A stretch of DNA of 64,000 nt, taken from the NCBI GenBank assembly GCA_910577255.1, contig CAJTMH010000001.1:372001-436000 (forward strand), given 5' to 3'. The DNA comes from an uncultured Duncaniella sp. (GTDB taxonomy: Bacteria > Bacteroidota > Bacteroidia > Bacteroidales > Muribaculaceae). Shown here one piece after another: positions 42,704 to 52,186 of this stretch; position 1 is the stretch's first letter, and each line of letters opens with the position of its first letter. The notes under the pieces are model-generated. The model did no database searches, was not told where the DNA came from, and worked only from the letters and a program-made list of their open reading frames with translations. The position numbers and the translations under genes are program-made.

Positions 42704-43552
42704 ATGAAGACTAAAGACCAACTGATTGACGACCTATTGACTTTGGCGTTTGCCGAAGATGTAGGTGACGGCGACCACACCACGCTCAGCACAATCCCTG
42801 CCGACGAAAAGGGTAAACAACGCCTTATCGTAAAAGAGGAAGGCATACTTGCAGGAGTGGAAATAGCTCGAAAGGTGTTTGAGAAATTCGATCCGTCGCT
42901 CAAAATGACCGTATATATCGAAGATGGTGCCCATGTTATCCCTGGAGATATCGCTTTTGAAGTTGAGGGCAGCGTGCGTTCGCTCCTTCAGACAGAACGT
43001 GTGATGCTCAACATCATGCAGCGCATGAGCGGCATTGCAACCCAGACTGCCAAATATCAGGCTCGCCTCGAAGGTTTGAAGACCAAGGTGCTTGATACCC
43101 GCAAGACGACTCCCGGCATGCGCATGCTTGAAAAAGAAGCTGTGCGAATCGGAGGTGGCTGCAATCACCGAATCGGTCTTTTTGACATGATACTCATCAA
43201 GGACAACCACGTGGATTTTGCAGGTGGAATCACCCAGGCTGTCGATGCTGCAAAAAAATATCTTGCAGAAAAAGGCAAAGACCTGAAAATTGAAGTCGAA
43301 GTCCGCAATACAGATGAAATCAATGAGGCCCTTGCAGCAGGAGTTGACCGCATTATGCTCGACAACTTCACACCCGAGAGAACCCGCGATGCTGTAAAGC
43401 TCATCAACGGACGCGTAGAAATCGAATCATCCGGAGGTATCACTCTTGACACCCTGCGCGACTATGGTGAATGCGGAGTGGATTTCATCTCCGTAGGAGC
43501 TCTCACCCACTCCGTGAAAGGTCTTGATATGAGCTTTAAAGCTGTGTCCTAA
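42704..43552 (+). CDS. nadC: Nicotinate-nucleotide diphosphorylase (carboxylating)
   Basis: Makes nicotinate mononucleotide from quinolinate and PRPP in de novo NAD synthesis. The 282-residue protein shows FAEDVGDGDHTTLSTIP near 16-32, VKEEGILAGVEIA near 42-54, RMSGIATQTAKY near 105-116, the quinolinate-binding LDTRKTTPGMR near 128-138, and GGGCNHRIGLFDMILIKDNH. The stop overlaps the end of the HAD gene on the other strand by 4 bases. Confidence 0.96.
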   Translation: MKTKDQLIDDLLTLAFAEDVGDGDHTTLSTIPADEKGKQRLIVKEEGILAGVEIARKVFEKFDPSLKMTVYIEDGAHVIPGDIAFEVEGSVRSLLQTERVMLNIMQRMSGIATQTAKYQARLEGLKTKVLDTRKTTPGMRMLEKEAVRIGGGCNHRIGLFDMILIKDNHVDFAGGITQAVDAAKKYLAEKGKDLKIEVEVRNTDEINEALAAGVDRIMLDNFTPERTRDAVKLINGRVEIESSGGITLDTLRDYGECGVDFISVGALTHSVKGLDMSFKAVS

Positions 43553-44190
43553 TCGCGGACCACATTCAGCATATCATCTAACGTAAAGCCTGCAAATTCA
43601 TTAATGAGTTTGTGGGCTTTGCCTTTTAGTTTCTCCATAGGATTGGTAGTTGCAATGCCTATAACAGTGGCACCCGAACTACGACCGGCTTCCAATCCTT
43701 GCAATGAATCCTCAAACACGTAGCAATCCTTGATTGGCACACCGATTTTCGAGGCTCCGAGAAGATAGCCCTCAGGATCCGGCTTGCTATGGCTCACCAT
43801 CGAACCGGTAATCACCACATTGATATAGTCAAGAAGTTCGGGATGTTTGGAAAAGAGATAGTTCATCTTAACGTCATCACTGCTTGTAACGATTGCCGCC
43901 GGAATCTGTTTTTGTTTGAGTTCAGATAGGAACTCCATCACACCGGGAAAGATGGGATATGCCATGTCGTTCTCAAAAGCATGGAGAGCTGCAATAATCT
44001 CATCGCGGTATTGCGGATCAAAATTAAGCAATATCTCTCCGAGAGTCGTTCCCTTGATATCAGCGGCAAACGTTTCGCTGCCCACATTATATTTACGGCC
44101 AGTCGCACCCCAAAACTTAGAGTATTCACCTTCGCTATCCACCAGGACACCGTCAAGGTCAAAAAGCACACCTATTTTATTATTACTCAT
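43549..44190 (-). CDS. HAD-family phosphatase (beta-phosphoglucomutase-like)
   Basis: A hydrolase or mutase of the HAD subfamily with a four-helix cap. The 213-residue protein has the nucleophile Asp11 and acid Asp13 in LFDLDGVLVDSE, the second motif VTSSDD near 102-107, Lys in SKPDPEGYL, and the acidic pair in VFEDSLQGLEAG. The substrate is not predictable; sugar phosphates are usual. It has its own promoter about 50 bases upstream and is convergent with nadC. Confidence 0.88.
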   Translation of the reverse strand: MSNNKIGVLFDLDGVLVDSEGEYSKFWGATGRKYNVGSETFAADIKGTTLGEILLNFDPQYRDEIIAALHAFENDMAYPIFPGVMEFLSELKQKQIPAAIVTSSDDVKMNYLFSKHPELLDYINVVITGSMVSHSKPDPEGYLLGASKIGVPIKDCYVFEDSLQGLEAGRSSGATVIGIATTNPMEKLKGKAHKLINEFAGFTLDDMLNVVRD

Positions 44191-44237
44191 TAGATATAAA
44201 TACGTTGTTTTGAAATATACTGATTAATAATGAGGTG

Positions 44238-44245
44238 CAAAGATA
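44238..44245 (-). promoter_or_regulatory. -7 box of the HAD gene
   Basis: The minus strand reads TATCTTTG, 48 bases before the start codon; the -33 is unclear. Confidence 0.5.
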
Positions 44246-44369
44246 GCTAAATTATTTGAATCCCCATTAATCGGCCATGCTATATAAGCATAAATTCTAT
44301 CCGGATTATAATAACCTCCTGAACGCAGAAACAATACTTATGGCTCTTGCTTGTATCAAGGATTTTGCC

Positions 44370-44377
44370 TAACTTTG
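44370..44377 (+). promoter_or_regulatory. -7 box of purL
   Basis: TAACTTTG with CTTG 20 bases upstream. It supports the ATG at 44418 as the start, with a leader of about 34 bases. Confidence 0.55.
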
Positions 44378-44417
44378 CGACCAAATAAAATCATTGACAT
44401 TATCCATTTCATCACCT

Positions 44418-47400
44418 ATGGTTGTATTTTTCAAAAAAGGTGCAAACCTTATTTATGCCGTAGAAACAGACCACAAGTTCTCAGCCGAGGAAGTTGAGAA
44501 ACTTGTATGGCTTTTCGGCGGTGCCTCGCCCCTCGCCTCCACAAGTGTTAAAGGTCGTTTTATCGGTCCTCGTAAAGAGATGATCACACCTTGGAGTACT
44601 AACGCAGTGGAAATCACCCAGAACATGGGTATTTCAGGCGTAAGCCGAATCGAAGAGTTTCACAAGGTTACTACCGATGAACCGACATTCGACAAAATGC
44701 TCTCCCGATTTTACGATGGGCTCAATTCCCGTGTGTTCACCACAAGCACCACCGCGGCCCCGATCGAGCACATTGCCGATATCACAGAGTACAACTCACG
44801 AGAAGGCCTTGCCCTGAGCAAAGAGGAAGAGGATTATCTCCGTCAACTGAGCGAGCGTCTCGGTCGCCCATTGACCGACAGCGAGGTGTTTGGCTTCTCA
44901 CAGGTCAACAGCGAACACTGTCGTCACAAGATATTCAATGGTTCATTTGTGATAGATGGCGAAGAAAAGCCTCTTTCACTTTTCAAACTCATCAAAAAGA
45001 CCTCTCAGGAAAATCCCAACAAGCTCGTATCTGCCTATAAGGATAATGTAGCATTCGTGGAAGGTCCCACCGTAGCACAGTTCTACCCTACCCATCCCGA
45101 ACGTTCCGATTACTTTGAGGTTCGCGATATGCCTACCGTACTTTCCCTGAAGGCAGAGACCCACAACTTCCCGACCACGGTAGAGCCATTCAACGGTGCA
45201 GCGACAGGCAGCGGTGGTGAAATCCGCGACCGCTTGGGTGGAGGACGCGCAAGCTTACCTTTGGCAGGTACAGCTGTCTATATGACATCTTATCCACGCC
45301 TCGGTGGTTATCCCTGGGAACTCATGATGAATCCACGAGCATGGCTCTATCAGACTCCGGCCGAAATCCTGATCAAGGCATCAAACGGAGCATCGGATTT
45401 TGGCAACAAATTCGGACAGCCTCTGATTTGTGGCTCACTACTTACATTCGAGCATGACGAGAATGGAAAAATGTATGCCTATGACAAGGTGATCATGCTC
45501 GCCGGTGGCGTTGGATATGCAGCTGCCAAGGATGCCATAAAGGGTGTTCCTGAGGCAGGAGAAGCCGTAGTGGTGATGGGTGGCGACAACTACCGTATCG
45601 GCATGGGTGGTGGCGCTGTATCATCAGTCGAGACCGGCCAATATGCATCAGGAATCGAGCTCAACGCAGTGCAACGAGCTAATCCCGAAATGCAGAAGCG
45701 AGTTTCAAATGTGATTCGTGCACTTGCCGAAAATGACAACAATCCCATCGTGTCTATCCATGACCATGGTGCCGGCGGCCACCTTAATGCCCTTTCAGAA
45801 TTGGTTGAGGAGACAGGTGGCAAAATTGAAATAGACGCGCTTCCCATAGGTGACCACACTCTCTCGTCGAAAGAAATTATCGGCAACGAGAGCCAGGAAC
45901 GTATGGGTATGGTGCTCAAGAAAGAGGATATCGACTATGTGAAGACCATAGCTGACCGCGAACGTGCTCCTATGTATGTGGTAGGTGAAACTACCGGAGA
46001 CCACCGTTTCGTTTTCGAGCAGAAAAATGGGGTTAAGCCTATTGACCTTGCCATGTCAGACATGTTCGGTTCTTCACCTAAGACCACACTTACTGACACT
46101 ACTGTTGTCAACACATATAAAGACGCCGCTTATAGCGAAGAGAACATTGAGGAATACGTGGCATCCACGCTAAGCCTCGAAGCTGTGGCTTGTAAAGATT
46201 GGTTGACTAATAAAGTTGACCGCTCGATCACCGGAAAAATTGCACGTCAGCAGTGCCAGGGTGAAATCCAGCTGCCATTGAGCGACTGCGGCGTCGTAGC
46301 ATTGGACTATAGCGGAACCAAGGGCATAGCCACTTCTATCGGCCATGCGCCCCAGGTAGCTCTTATTGACTCAGCCAAAGGCTCGGTCATTGCTGTGGCC
46401 GAAGCTCTGACCAATATCGTTGGCACACCTTTGTCAGACGGTATACGCGGATTATCGCTCAGCGCCAACTGGATGTGGCCATGTAAAAATCCCGGTGAAG
46501 ATGCCGCCCTCTATCGTGCCGTCGAGGCTTGCAGCGATTTCGCATGCAAACTGGGCGTGAATATCCCCACCGGTAAGGACTCTCTGTCAATGACTCAGAA
46601 ATATGGCAACGACAAAGTCTTTGCCCCCGGCACCGTGATTATATCTGCCGCCGGTGAAGTCAGCGATGTGCGTAAGACTCTTTCTCCTGTCATGCGTAAG
46701 AAAGGTTCAATCCTTTATTACATCGATTTCTCGTCCGATAGCCTCAAGCTTGGCGGTTCGGCATTTGCACAGACCCTCGGCAAACTCGGAGCTGAAGCCC
46801 CGACAGTCACTGACGCAGAGAAATTTGTCACAACATTCGAGGCTGTGCAGTCGCTCGTAAAGAAAAAAATGCTCCTTGCATCACATGATGTCTCTGCCGG
46901 TGGTCTCGTGACTACCCTCCTTGAAATGTGTTTCGCCAATACCGAAGGTGGCATTGAGCTTGACACCACAGGCTTTGCGGAACTTGGAGAATCGGACCTT
47001 GTAAAAATTCTCTTTGCAGAAAATCCTGCACTTGTCGCGCAAGTCGATGCTGCCAAGATAGCGAAAGTGGACGAACTGCTCACCAAGGCCGGTGTACGCT
47101 TCTGCCACATCGGTGCCCCCACAAGCGAACGCACCCTTATCATTAACCATAACGGTACACAGCGTCTTCTCGGCATAGACCATCTTCGTGACGTATGGTT
47201 CCACACAAGCTACCTGATGGATGCCCTCCAGAGTGGAGAGAAGTGCGCACGTTCACGTTTTGAAAACTACAAGAAGCAGCCTATCCGCTATCGTATGCCG
47301 GCCGGTTTTGACGGCAAACTTTCCTCTCGCAACATCACCCTCCGCCGTGAGGGACATGGTGATCGCGTGAAAGCGGCAATCATACGTGAGAAGGGCGTGA

Positions 47401-48119
47401 ACGGCGACCGTGAAATGGCTTATTCACTTTACCTTGCAGGTTTTGATGTCAAGGACGTACACATGACCGACCTTATGAGCGGACGCGAAAATCTTGAAGA
47501 TGTCAATATGATAGTATTCTGTGGCGGATTCTCGAACAGCGACGTGCTCGGATCGGCCAAAGGATGGGCTTCGGGCTTCCTTTGGAATGAGAATGCCAAA
47601 CGTGCGTTGAAAAACTTCTATGACCGCGAGGACACACTCTCACTGGGTATCTGCAATGGTTGTCAGCTCATGATAGAGCTTAATCTCATCAATCCCGAGC
47701 ACCCCAAGAAGACACAGATGCTGCATAATGACAGCCACAAGTTTGAATCACAGTTCCTCGGCGTGACTATCCCGGCCAACGAATCAGTGATGCTTGGCTC
47801 TCTCTCTGGCAGCAAACTTGGCATTTGGGTAGCGCACGGTGAGGGCAAATTCAACCTTCCAATGCCGATGGAATGCTACAATGTCGTTGCTAAATATAAC
47901 TACAACGCTTACCCCGCCAACCCGAACGGTTCGCGTTGCTCGGTGGCTGGCATCTGCTCAGCCGACGGTCGCCATCTGGCCATGATGCCTCACCTTGAAC
48001 GCGCCATCTTCCCCTGGCAATGCGGATATTATCCATCCACACGCGCAGCAGATGAGGTAACCCCCTGGATTGATGCCTTTATCAATGCCCGCAAGTGGGT
48101 TGAAGCTCACGCGAAATAA
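44418..48119 (+). CDS. purL: Phosphoribosylformylglycinamidine synthase (large single chain)
   Basis: ATP- and glutamine-dependent fourth step of purine synthesis. The 1,233-residue chain fuses the PurS-like N-terminus, the two FGAM synthase halves and a C-terminal glutaminase. Markers: SEHCRHKIFNG, the ATP-binding region GGEIRDRLGGGRAS, VSIHDHGAGGHLNALSEL, LAFSANWMW-type segment (here LSLSANWMWPCK), and the glutaminase nucleophile in GICNGCQLM (codon at 47661) with the HGEGKF histidine. Start: an ATG at 44394 is in frame, but MVVFFKKGANLIYAVET at 44418 matches how the family begins and suits the promoter. Confidence 0.96.
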   Translation: MVVFFKKGANLIYAVETDHKFSAEEVEKLVWLFGGASPLASTSVKGRFIGPRKEMITPWSTNAVEITQNMGISGVSRIEEFHKVTTDEPTFDKMLSRFYDGLNSRVFTTSTTAAPIEHIADITEYNSREGLALSKEEEDYLRQLSERLGRPLTDSEVFGFSQVNSEHCRHKIFNGSFVIDGEEKPLSLFKLIKKTSQENPNKLVSAYKDNVAFVEGPTVAQFYPTHPERSDYFEVRDMPTVLSLKAETHNFPTTVEPFNGAATGSGGEIRDRLGGGRASLPLAGTAVYMTSYPRLGGYPWELMMNPRAWLYQTPAEILIKASNGASDFGNKFGQPLICGSLLTFEHDENGKMYAYDKVIMLAGGVGYAAAKDAIKGVPEAGEAVVVMGGDNYRIGMGGGAVSSVETGQYASGIELNAVQRANPEMQKRVSNVIRALAENDNNPIVSIHDHGAGGHLNALSELVEETGGKIEIDALPIGDHTLSSKEIIGNESQERMGMVLKKEDIDYVKTIADRERAPMYVVGETTGDHRFVFEQKNGVKPIDLAMSDMFGSSPKTTLTDTTVVNTYKDAAYSEENIEEYVASTLSLEAVACKDWLTNKVDRSITGKIARQQCQGEIQLPLSDCGVVALDYSGTKGIATSIGHAPQVALIDSAKGSVIAVAEALTNIVGTPLSDGIRGLSLSANWMWPCKNPGEDAALYRAVEACSDFACKLGVNIPTGKDSLSMTQKYGNDKVFAPGTVIISAAGEVSDVRKTLSPVMRKKGSILYYIDFSSDSLKLGGSAFAQTLGKLGAEAPTVTDAEKFVTTFEAVQSLVKKKMLLASHDVSAGGLVTTLLEMCFANTEGGIELDTTGFAELGESDLVKILFAENPALVAQVDAAKIAKVDELLTKAGVRFCHIGAPTSERTLIINHNGTQRLLGIDHLRDVWFHTSYLMDALQSGEKCARSRFENYKKQPIRYRMPAGFDGKLSSRNITLRREGHGDRVKAAIIREKGVNGDREMAYSLYLAGFDVKDVHMTDLMSGRENLEDVNMIVFCGGFSNSDVLGSAKGWASGFLWNENAKRALKNFYDREDTLSLGICNGCQLMIELNLINPEHPKKTQMLHNDSHKFESQFLGVTIPANESVMLGSLSGSKLGIWVAHGEGKFNLPMPMECYNVVAKYNYNAYPANPNGSRCSVAGICSADGRHLAMMPHLERAIFPWQCGYYPSTRAADEVTPWIDAFINARKWVEAHAK

Positions 48120-48136
48120 AAATCGTTGAAAATAGA

Positions 48137-48167
48137 TGAAAGAGGATGCCGATGGCATCCTCTTTCA
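48137..48167 (+). terminator. Terminator after purL
   Basis: Perfect 14-bp stem (48137-48150 with 48154-48167) and a 3-base loop, 18 bases after the purL stop. A mild T-rich tail follows. Confidence 0.65.
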
Positions 48168-48210
48168 CATTAATTCACATACATTTTACACACTTTCACT
48201 TAAAATGTAG

Positions 48211-48218
48211 TAATTTTG
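48211..48218 (+). promoter_or_regulatory. -7 box of the etfB-etfA-acyl-CoA dehydrogenase operon
   Basis: TAATTTTG matches TAnnTTTG, 76 bases before etfB; the -33 is weak. Confidence 0.5.
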
Positions 48219-48293
48219 TCGTGTACTTTAAATCAAATTTTCATTATACCATCTCTCGAGTTAGTATAAAATAACCAATCTATATCAACCAAT

Positions 48294-49166
48294 ATGAGTC
48301 TAAACATCATTGTACTCGCAAAGCAGGTGCCTGACACCCGCAACGTGGGTAAAGATGCAATGAAGGAAGATGGCACCATCAACCGTGCGGCTCTGCCAGC
48401 CATCTTCAACCCGGAGGACCTTAACGCGCTCGAACAAGCTCTCAGGCTGAAAGACGCCAATCCAGGTTCAAAAATCACGTTGTTAACCATGGGGCTTCCC
48501 CGCGCATCCGAAATCATACGTGAGGCTATCTATCGAGGAGCTGATAACGGAATAGTGCTTACCGACCGTGTGCTTGGCGGTGCCGACACCCTCGCCACCT
48601 CCTATTCTCTGGCCCAGGCCGTAAAGAAATTCGGCAAGTATGACATTATCCTCGGCGGACGTCAGGCTATTGACGGCGACACAGCCCAGGTGGGTCCACA
48701 GATTGCAGAAAAACTCGGTATACCTCAAGTCACCTATGCAGAGGAAATCATCGAACTTAAAGACGGATATGTTACTGTAAAACGCCGTCTTGAAAATGGC
48801 GTGGAAACAGTGAAATCACCACTGCCCTGTGTGGTCACAGTCAATGGTTCAGCACCTGACTGCCGTCCGCGCAATGCAATGAGAGTGCAGAAATATAAAT
48901 ACGCCGCATCGCCCAGCGAAGCAGCCAAACTGCCCGACGACCGCAAAGAATTGCTCGAAAAGCGTCCATATCTCAATCTCCAGGAATGGAGCGCAGCTTA
49001 TGTGGATGCCGACCCCGCCCAGATAGGTCTTCCCGGCTCGCCCACAAAGGTAAAAGCTATTGAAAACGTGGTATTCACCGCTAAGGAAAGCCGCCAGCTT
49101 GATGATAGCGACTCACAGATTGAAGAACTCGTCAAAGAACTGATTGCCAACCATACCATAGGATAA
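48294..49166 (+). CDS. etfB: Electron transfer flavoprotein subunit beta
   Basis: AMP-binding half of the soluble two-electron carrier that takes electrons from acyl-CoA dehydrogenases. The 290-residue protein starts MSLNIIVLAKQVPDTRN, with NPEDLNALEQALRLKD near 41-56, YRGADNGIVLTDR near 80-92, GRQAIDGDTAQVGPQIAEKLG near 120-140 and TVNGSAPDCRPRN near 182-194. It is longer at the C-terminus than the mitochondrial form. etfA starts 11 bases later and an acyl-CoA dehydrogenase follows. Confidence 0.94.
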   Translation: MSLNIIVLAKQVPDTRNVGKDAMKEDGTINRAALPAIFNPEDLNALEQALRLKDANPGSKITLLTMGLPRASEIIREAIYRGADNGIVLTDRVLGGADTLATSYSLAQAVKKFGKYDIILGGRQAIDGDTAQVGPQIAEKLGIPQVTYAEEIIELKDGYVTVKRRLENGVETVKSPLPCVVTVNGSAPDCRPRNAMRVQKYKYAASPSEAAKLPDDRKELLEKRPYLNLQEWSAAYVDADPAQIGLPGSPTKVKAIENVVFTAKESRQLDDSDSQIEELVKELIANHTIG

Positions 49167-49177
49167 ACTTCATTACA

Positions 49178-50203
49178 ATGGATCAAAACAACTTAATAGT
49201 ATATCTCGAATTTGAAGATGGCCGCGTTGCGGATGTCAGCCTCGAATTGCTGACCAAAGGACGTGTGCTTGCTTCCAAGCTCGGTGTGAAACTCGAAGCC
49301 GTGGTGGTTGGTGATAATCTCGACGGTATTGAAGAACAAGTATTTCCCTACGGAGTAGACCGCCTTTATAAGGTTTCTGACAAGCGTCTGTCACCCTACA
49401 CCTCCAATCCCCATTCGGCGGTGCTCATCAACCTTTTCAAGGAAATCAAACCCCAGATTTGCCTTATGGGTGCCACTTGCATCGGCCGCGACCTCGGCCC
49501 TCGCGTGAGCTCTTGCCTCCACAGTGGTCTTACAGCCGACTGTACAGCTCTGGAAATCGGTGACCATAAGGATCCGAAGACGGGAGTTGAATATAAGGAC
49601 CTCCTCTACCAGATCCGTCCCGCTTTCGGCGGCAACATCGTGGCCACAATCGTCAATCCCGAATGCCGTCCTCAGATGGCAACCGTGCGCGAAGGTGTCA
49701 TGAAGAAAGAGATTTTCGATGCATCACATAAGGGTGAGGTAATTGAACTTGACGCGAACAAGTATGTCAGCGACAAGGATTTTGTGGTCGAAATCATTGA
49801 CCGTCACATCGAGAAGTCAAAAATCAACATCAAAAATTCACCTATCATCGTAGCAGGTGGCTATGGCGTCGGCTCGAAAGAGAATTTCCAACTTCTCCAT
49901 GACCTGGCCAACGTTCTTGGAGCAGAAGTAGGCGCTTCACGTGCAGCTGTGGACGCAGGTTTTACAGAACATGCGCGCCAGATAGGCCAGACAGGTGTCA
50001 CTGTCCGCCCGAAGCTTTACATAGCATGCGGTATCTCTGGACAGATCCAGCACATCGCCGGTATGCAGGACAGCGCGATTATCATTTCAATCAACAATGA
50101 CCCCAATGCCCCGATCAACACAATAGCCGACTATGTGATAACCGGCGATATCGAGGAGGTGATACCGAAGTTGATTAAATACTATAAGAAGAATTCTAAA
50201 TAA
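49178..50203 (+). CDS. etfA: Electron transfer flavoprotein subunit alpha
   Basis: FAD-binding partner of EtfB. The 341-residue protein has the C-terminal FAD domain: IIVAGGYGVGSKENFQLLHDLA near 225-246, VGASRAAVDAGF near 254-265, QIGQTGVTVRPKLYIACGISGQIQH near 271-295 and INNDPNAPINTIADYVITGD. The middle holds IGRDLGPRVSSCLHSGLTADC, typical. It lies between etfB and the dehydrogenase in one operon. Whether the complex simply carries or also bifurcates electrons cannot be told here. Confidence 0.95.
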   Translation: MDQNNLIVYLEFEDGRVADVSLELLTKGRVLASKLGVKLEAVVVGDNLDGIEEQVFPYGVDRLYKVSDKRLSPYTSNPHSAVLINLFKEIKPQICLMGATCIGRDLGPRVSSCLHSGLTADCTALEIGDHKDPKTGVEYKDLLYQIRPAFGGNIVATIVNPECRPQMATVREGVMKKEIFDASHKGEVIELDANKYVSDKDFVVEIIDRHIEKSKINIKNSPIIVAGGYGVGSKENFQLLHDLANVLGAEVGASRAAVDAGFTEHARQIGQTGVTVRPKLYIACGISGQIQHIAGMQDSAIIISINNDPNAPINTIADYVITGDIEEVIPKLIKYYKKNSK

Positions 50204-50213
50204 CGAGCTAACA

Positions 50214-51917
50214 ATGGCTAACTTTTATACAGATAACCCCGATCTCAAGCACCACCTTACCCATCCGTTGATGGAAAAAATCGTGGCCTTGAAAGAACGC
50301 AATTATACTGATGCCGAGAAATTTGACTATGCTCCCCTTAATTATGAGGATGCACAGAACAGCTATGACAAAGTTCTCGAAATCGTAGGCGAAGTCTGCG
50401 GTGACATCATCGCCCCTAACGCCGAGGATGTTGACCACCAGGGTCCACGCGTGGAAAATGGCCGAGTAATATATGCCGATGCCACAAAGGAAAACCTTGA
50501 AGCATGCCGCAAAGCCGGCCTCATGGGTATGGCTATGCCACGCCGATTTGGAGGTCTCAACTTCCCCATCACACCCTACATAATGGCAGCTGACATTGTG
50601 AGCCGCGCAGACACCGGATTTGAGAACCTGTGGGGTCTGCAGGATTGCGCTGAAACTATTTATGAATTTGCTGATGAGGACCAGAAAAAGCGTTTCATTA
50701 CCCGCGTTTGCCAAGGTGAGACCATGTCAATGGACCTTACCGAACCGGATGCAGGATCTGACCTTCAGTCAGTGATGCTGAAAGCTACCGAACAGCCCGA
50801 CGGGACCTGGCGACTCAACGGCGTGAAGCGCTTCATCACCAATGGAGACAGCGATATCCACCTCGTACTTGCCCGCTCCGAAGCCGGTACCAAGGATGGA
50901 CGTGGACTTTCGATGTTCATCTATGACAAGCGTGACGGCGGCGTGGATGTTCGCCGCATCGAGAATAAAATGGGTATCAAGGGCTCTCCCACATGTGAAC
51001 TCGTATATAAAAATGCAAAAGCTGAACTCTGTGGCTCTCGTCGTCTCGGTCTTATCAAGTATGTGATGGCCTTGATGAATGGTGCTCGTCTCGGCATCGC
51101 TGCACAGTCAGTAGGTGTCAGCGAGTTGGCTTACCGCGAAGCTCTCGCTTATGCAAAGGACCGTAAACAGTTTGGCAAATCCATTATTGAATTCCCCGCT
51201 GTGTATGAGATGCTTTCCGTGATGAAAGCGAAGCTCGACGCATCCCGCTCGCTGCTCTATGAGTGCGCCCGCTATGTGGATATCTACAAAATATACGATG
51301 ATCTCGCCAAAGAACGCTCACTCACTCCCGACGAACGCAAAGAATCGAAGCACTACAGCAAGCTTGCCGACGCATTGACACCCCTCGCAAAGGGTATGGG
51401 CAGTGAATATTGCAATCAGAACGCCTACGACTGTATCCAGATTCACGGTGGTTCAGGGTTCATGAAAGATTATGCCTGCGAGCGTCTTTATCGTGACGCG
51501 CGAATCACATCAATCTATGAGGGTACTACCCAGTTACAAGTTGTGGCAGCTATCCGTCACGTAACCACTGGCACCTATCTGAACCTTATTCGTGATTATC
51601 AGGCACAGGAAGTTAAACCTGAACTTCAGGCTCTCAAGGACCGTCTGGCTGCAATGACCGACCGATATGCAAAGGCAGTCGAGGCCGTGACAGCGGTTGA
51701 GGACACAGCCTACAATGACTTTATGGCTCGTCGTCTTGTTGAGATGGCAGGTGACATCATCATGGCTTATCTCCTCCTCCAGGATGCCAACCGTAATGAA
51801 ACATTCAAGCGTTCAGCCGAGGTGTATGCCAACCTTGCCCAGGCCGAAGTGACCAAACATGCAGATTTCATTGCCAACTTCAACCCTGCGGAAGTAGCAA
51901 TGTACAAGGTAGACTAA
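50214..51917 (+). CDS. Acyl-CoA dehydrogenase
   Basis: Flavoenzyme that introduces a 2,3 double bond in acyl-CoA (or runs the reverse), handing electrons to the Etf pair encoded before it. The 567-residue protein is longer than the usual 380. It shows an N-terminal extension (1-80), the fold with MAMPRRFGGLNFP, MSMDLTEPDAGSDLQ, GVKRFITNGD, and the catalytic Glu in SIYEGTTQLQ, then a C-terminal helical domain of about 100 residues of the DmdC/PF12806 type. The substrate is not identifiable. etfA ends 10 bases before it. Confidence 0.9.
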   Translation: MANFYTDNPDLKHHLTHPLMEKIVALKERNYTDAEKFDYAPLNYEDAQNSYDKVLEIVGEVCGDIIAPNAEDVDHQGPRVENGRVIYADATKENLEACRKAGLMGMAMPRRFGGLNFPITPYIMAADIVSRADTGFENLWGLQDCAETIYEFADEDQKKRFITRVCQGETMSMDLTEPDAGSDLQSVMLKATEQPDGTWRLNGVKRFITNGDSDIHLVLARSEAGTKDGRGLSMFIYDKRDGGVDVRRIENKMGIKGSPTCELVYKNAKAELCGSRRLGLIKYVMALMNGARLGIAAQSVGVSELAYREALAYAKDRKQFGKSIIEFPAVYEMLSVMKAKLDASRSLLYECARYVDIYKIYDDLAKERSLTPDERKESKHYSKLADALTPLAKGMGSEYCNQNAYDCIQIHGGSGFMKDYACERLYRDARITSIYEGTTQLQVVAAIRHVTTGTYLNLIRDYQAQEVKPELQALKDRLAAMTDRYAKAVEAVTAVEDTAYNDFMARRLVEMAGDIIMAYLLLQDANRNETFKRSAEVYANLAQAEVTKHADFIANFNPAEVAMYKVD

Positions 51918-51950
51918 CTCCTCCCCTACGCGACAACTAATTTATAGAAC

Positions 51951-51986
51951 CCATGGCGTGAAACTGTTATAGATTTCGCGCCATGG
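51951..51986 (+). terminator. Terminator of the etf operon
   Basis: Stem with CCATGGCG/CGCCATGG and, past one G-U pair, GAAA/TTTC, followed by ATTTTTTATC. A clear intrinsic terminator, 33 bases after the stop. Confidence 0.8.
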
Positions 51987-52085
51987 ATTTTTTATCGGGT
52001 AAACTTACCTCTTTGCAAAAACACAATTTTGTTAAAAAAAACAAAATATACGCGAGGCAACCTGTGGTATGTTAACAATTATGCG

Positions 52086-52093
52086 TAACTTTG
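52086..52093 (+). promoter_or_regulatory. -7 box of rplY
   Basis: TAACTTTG with TGTG 19 bases upstream. The leader is about 90 bases and holds a second TAATTTTG (52152-52159) and, at 52131-52135, a rare AGGAG. Confidence 0.55.
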
Positions 52094-52186
52094 CAGTCGC
52101 TTTTTAGCATCCCCGTGTGATGGGAAATTAAGGAGCAAGTGAATTACAACTTAATTTTGAGTAACACAATTTAACCAATTCAAGAA

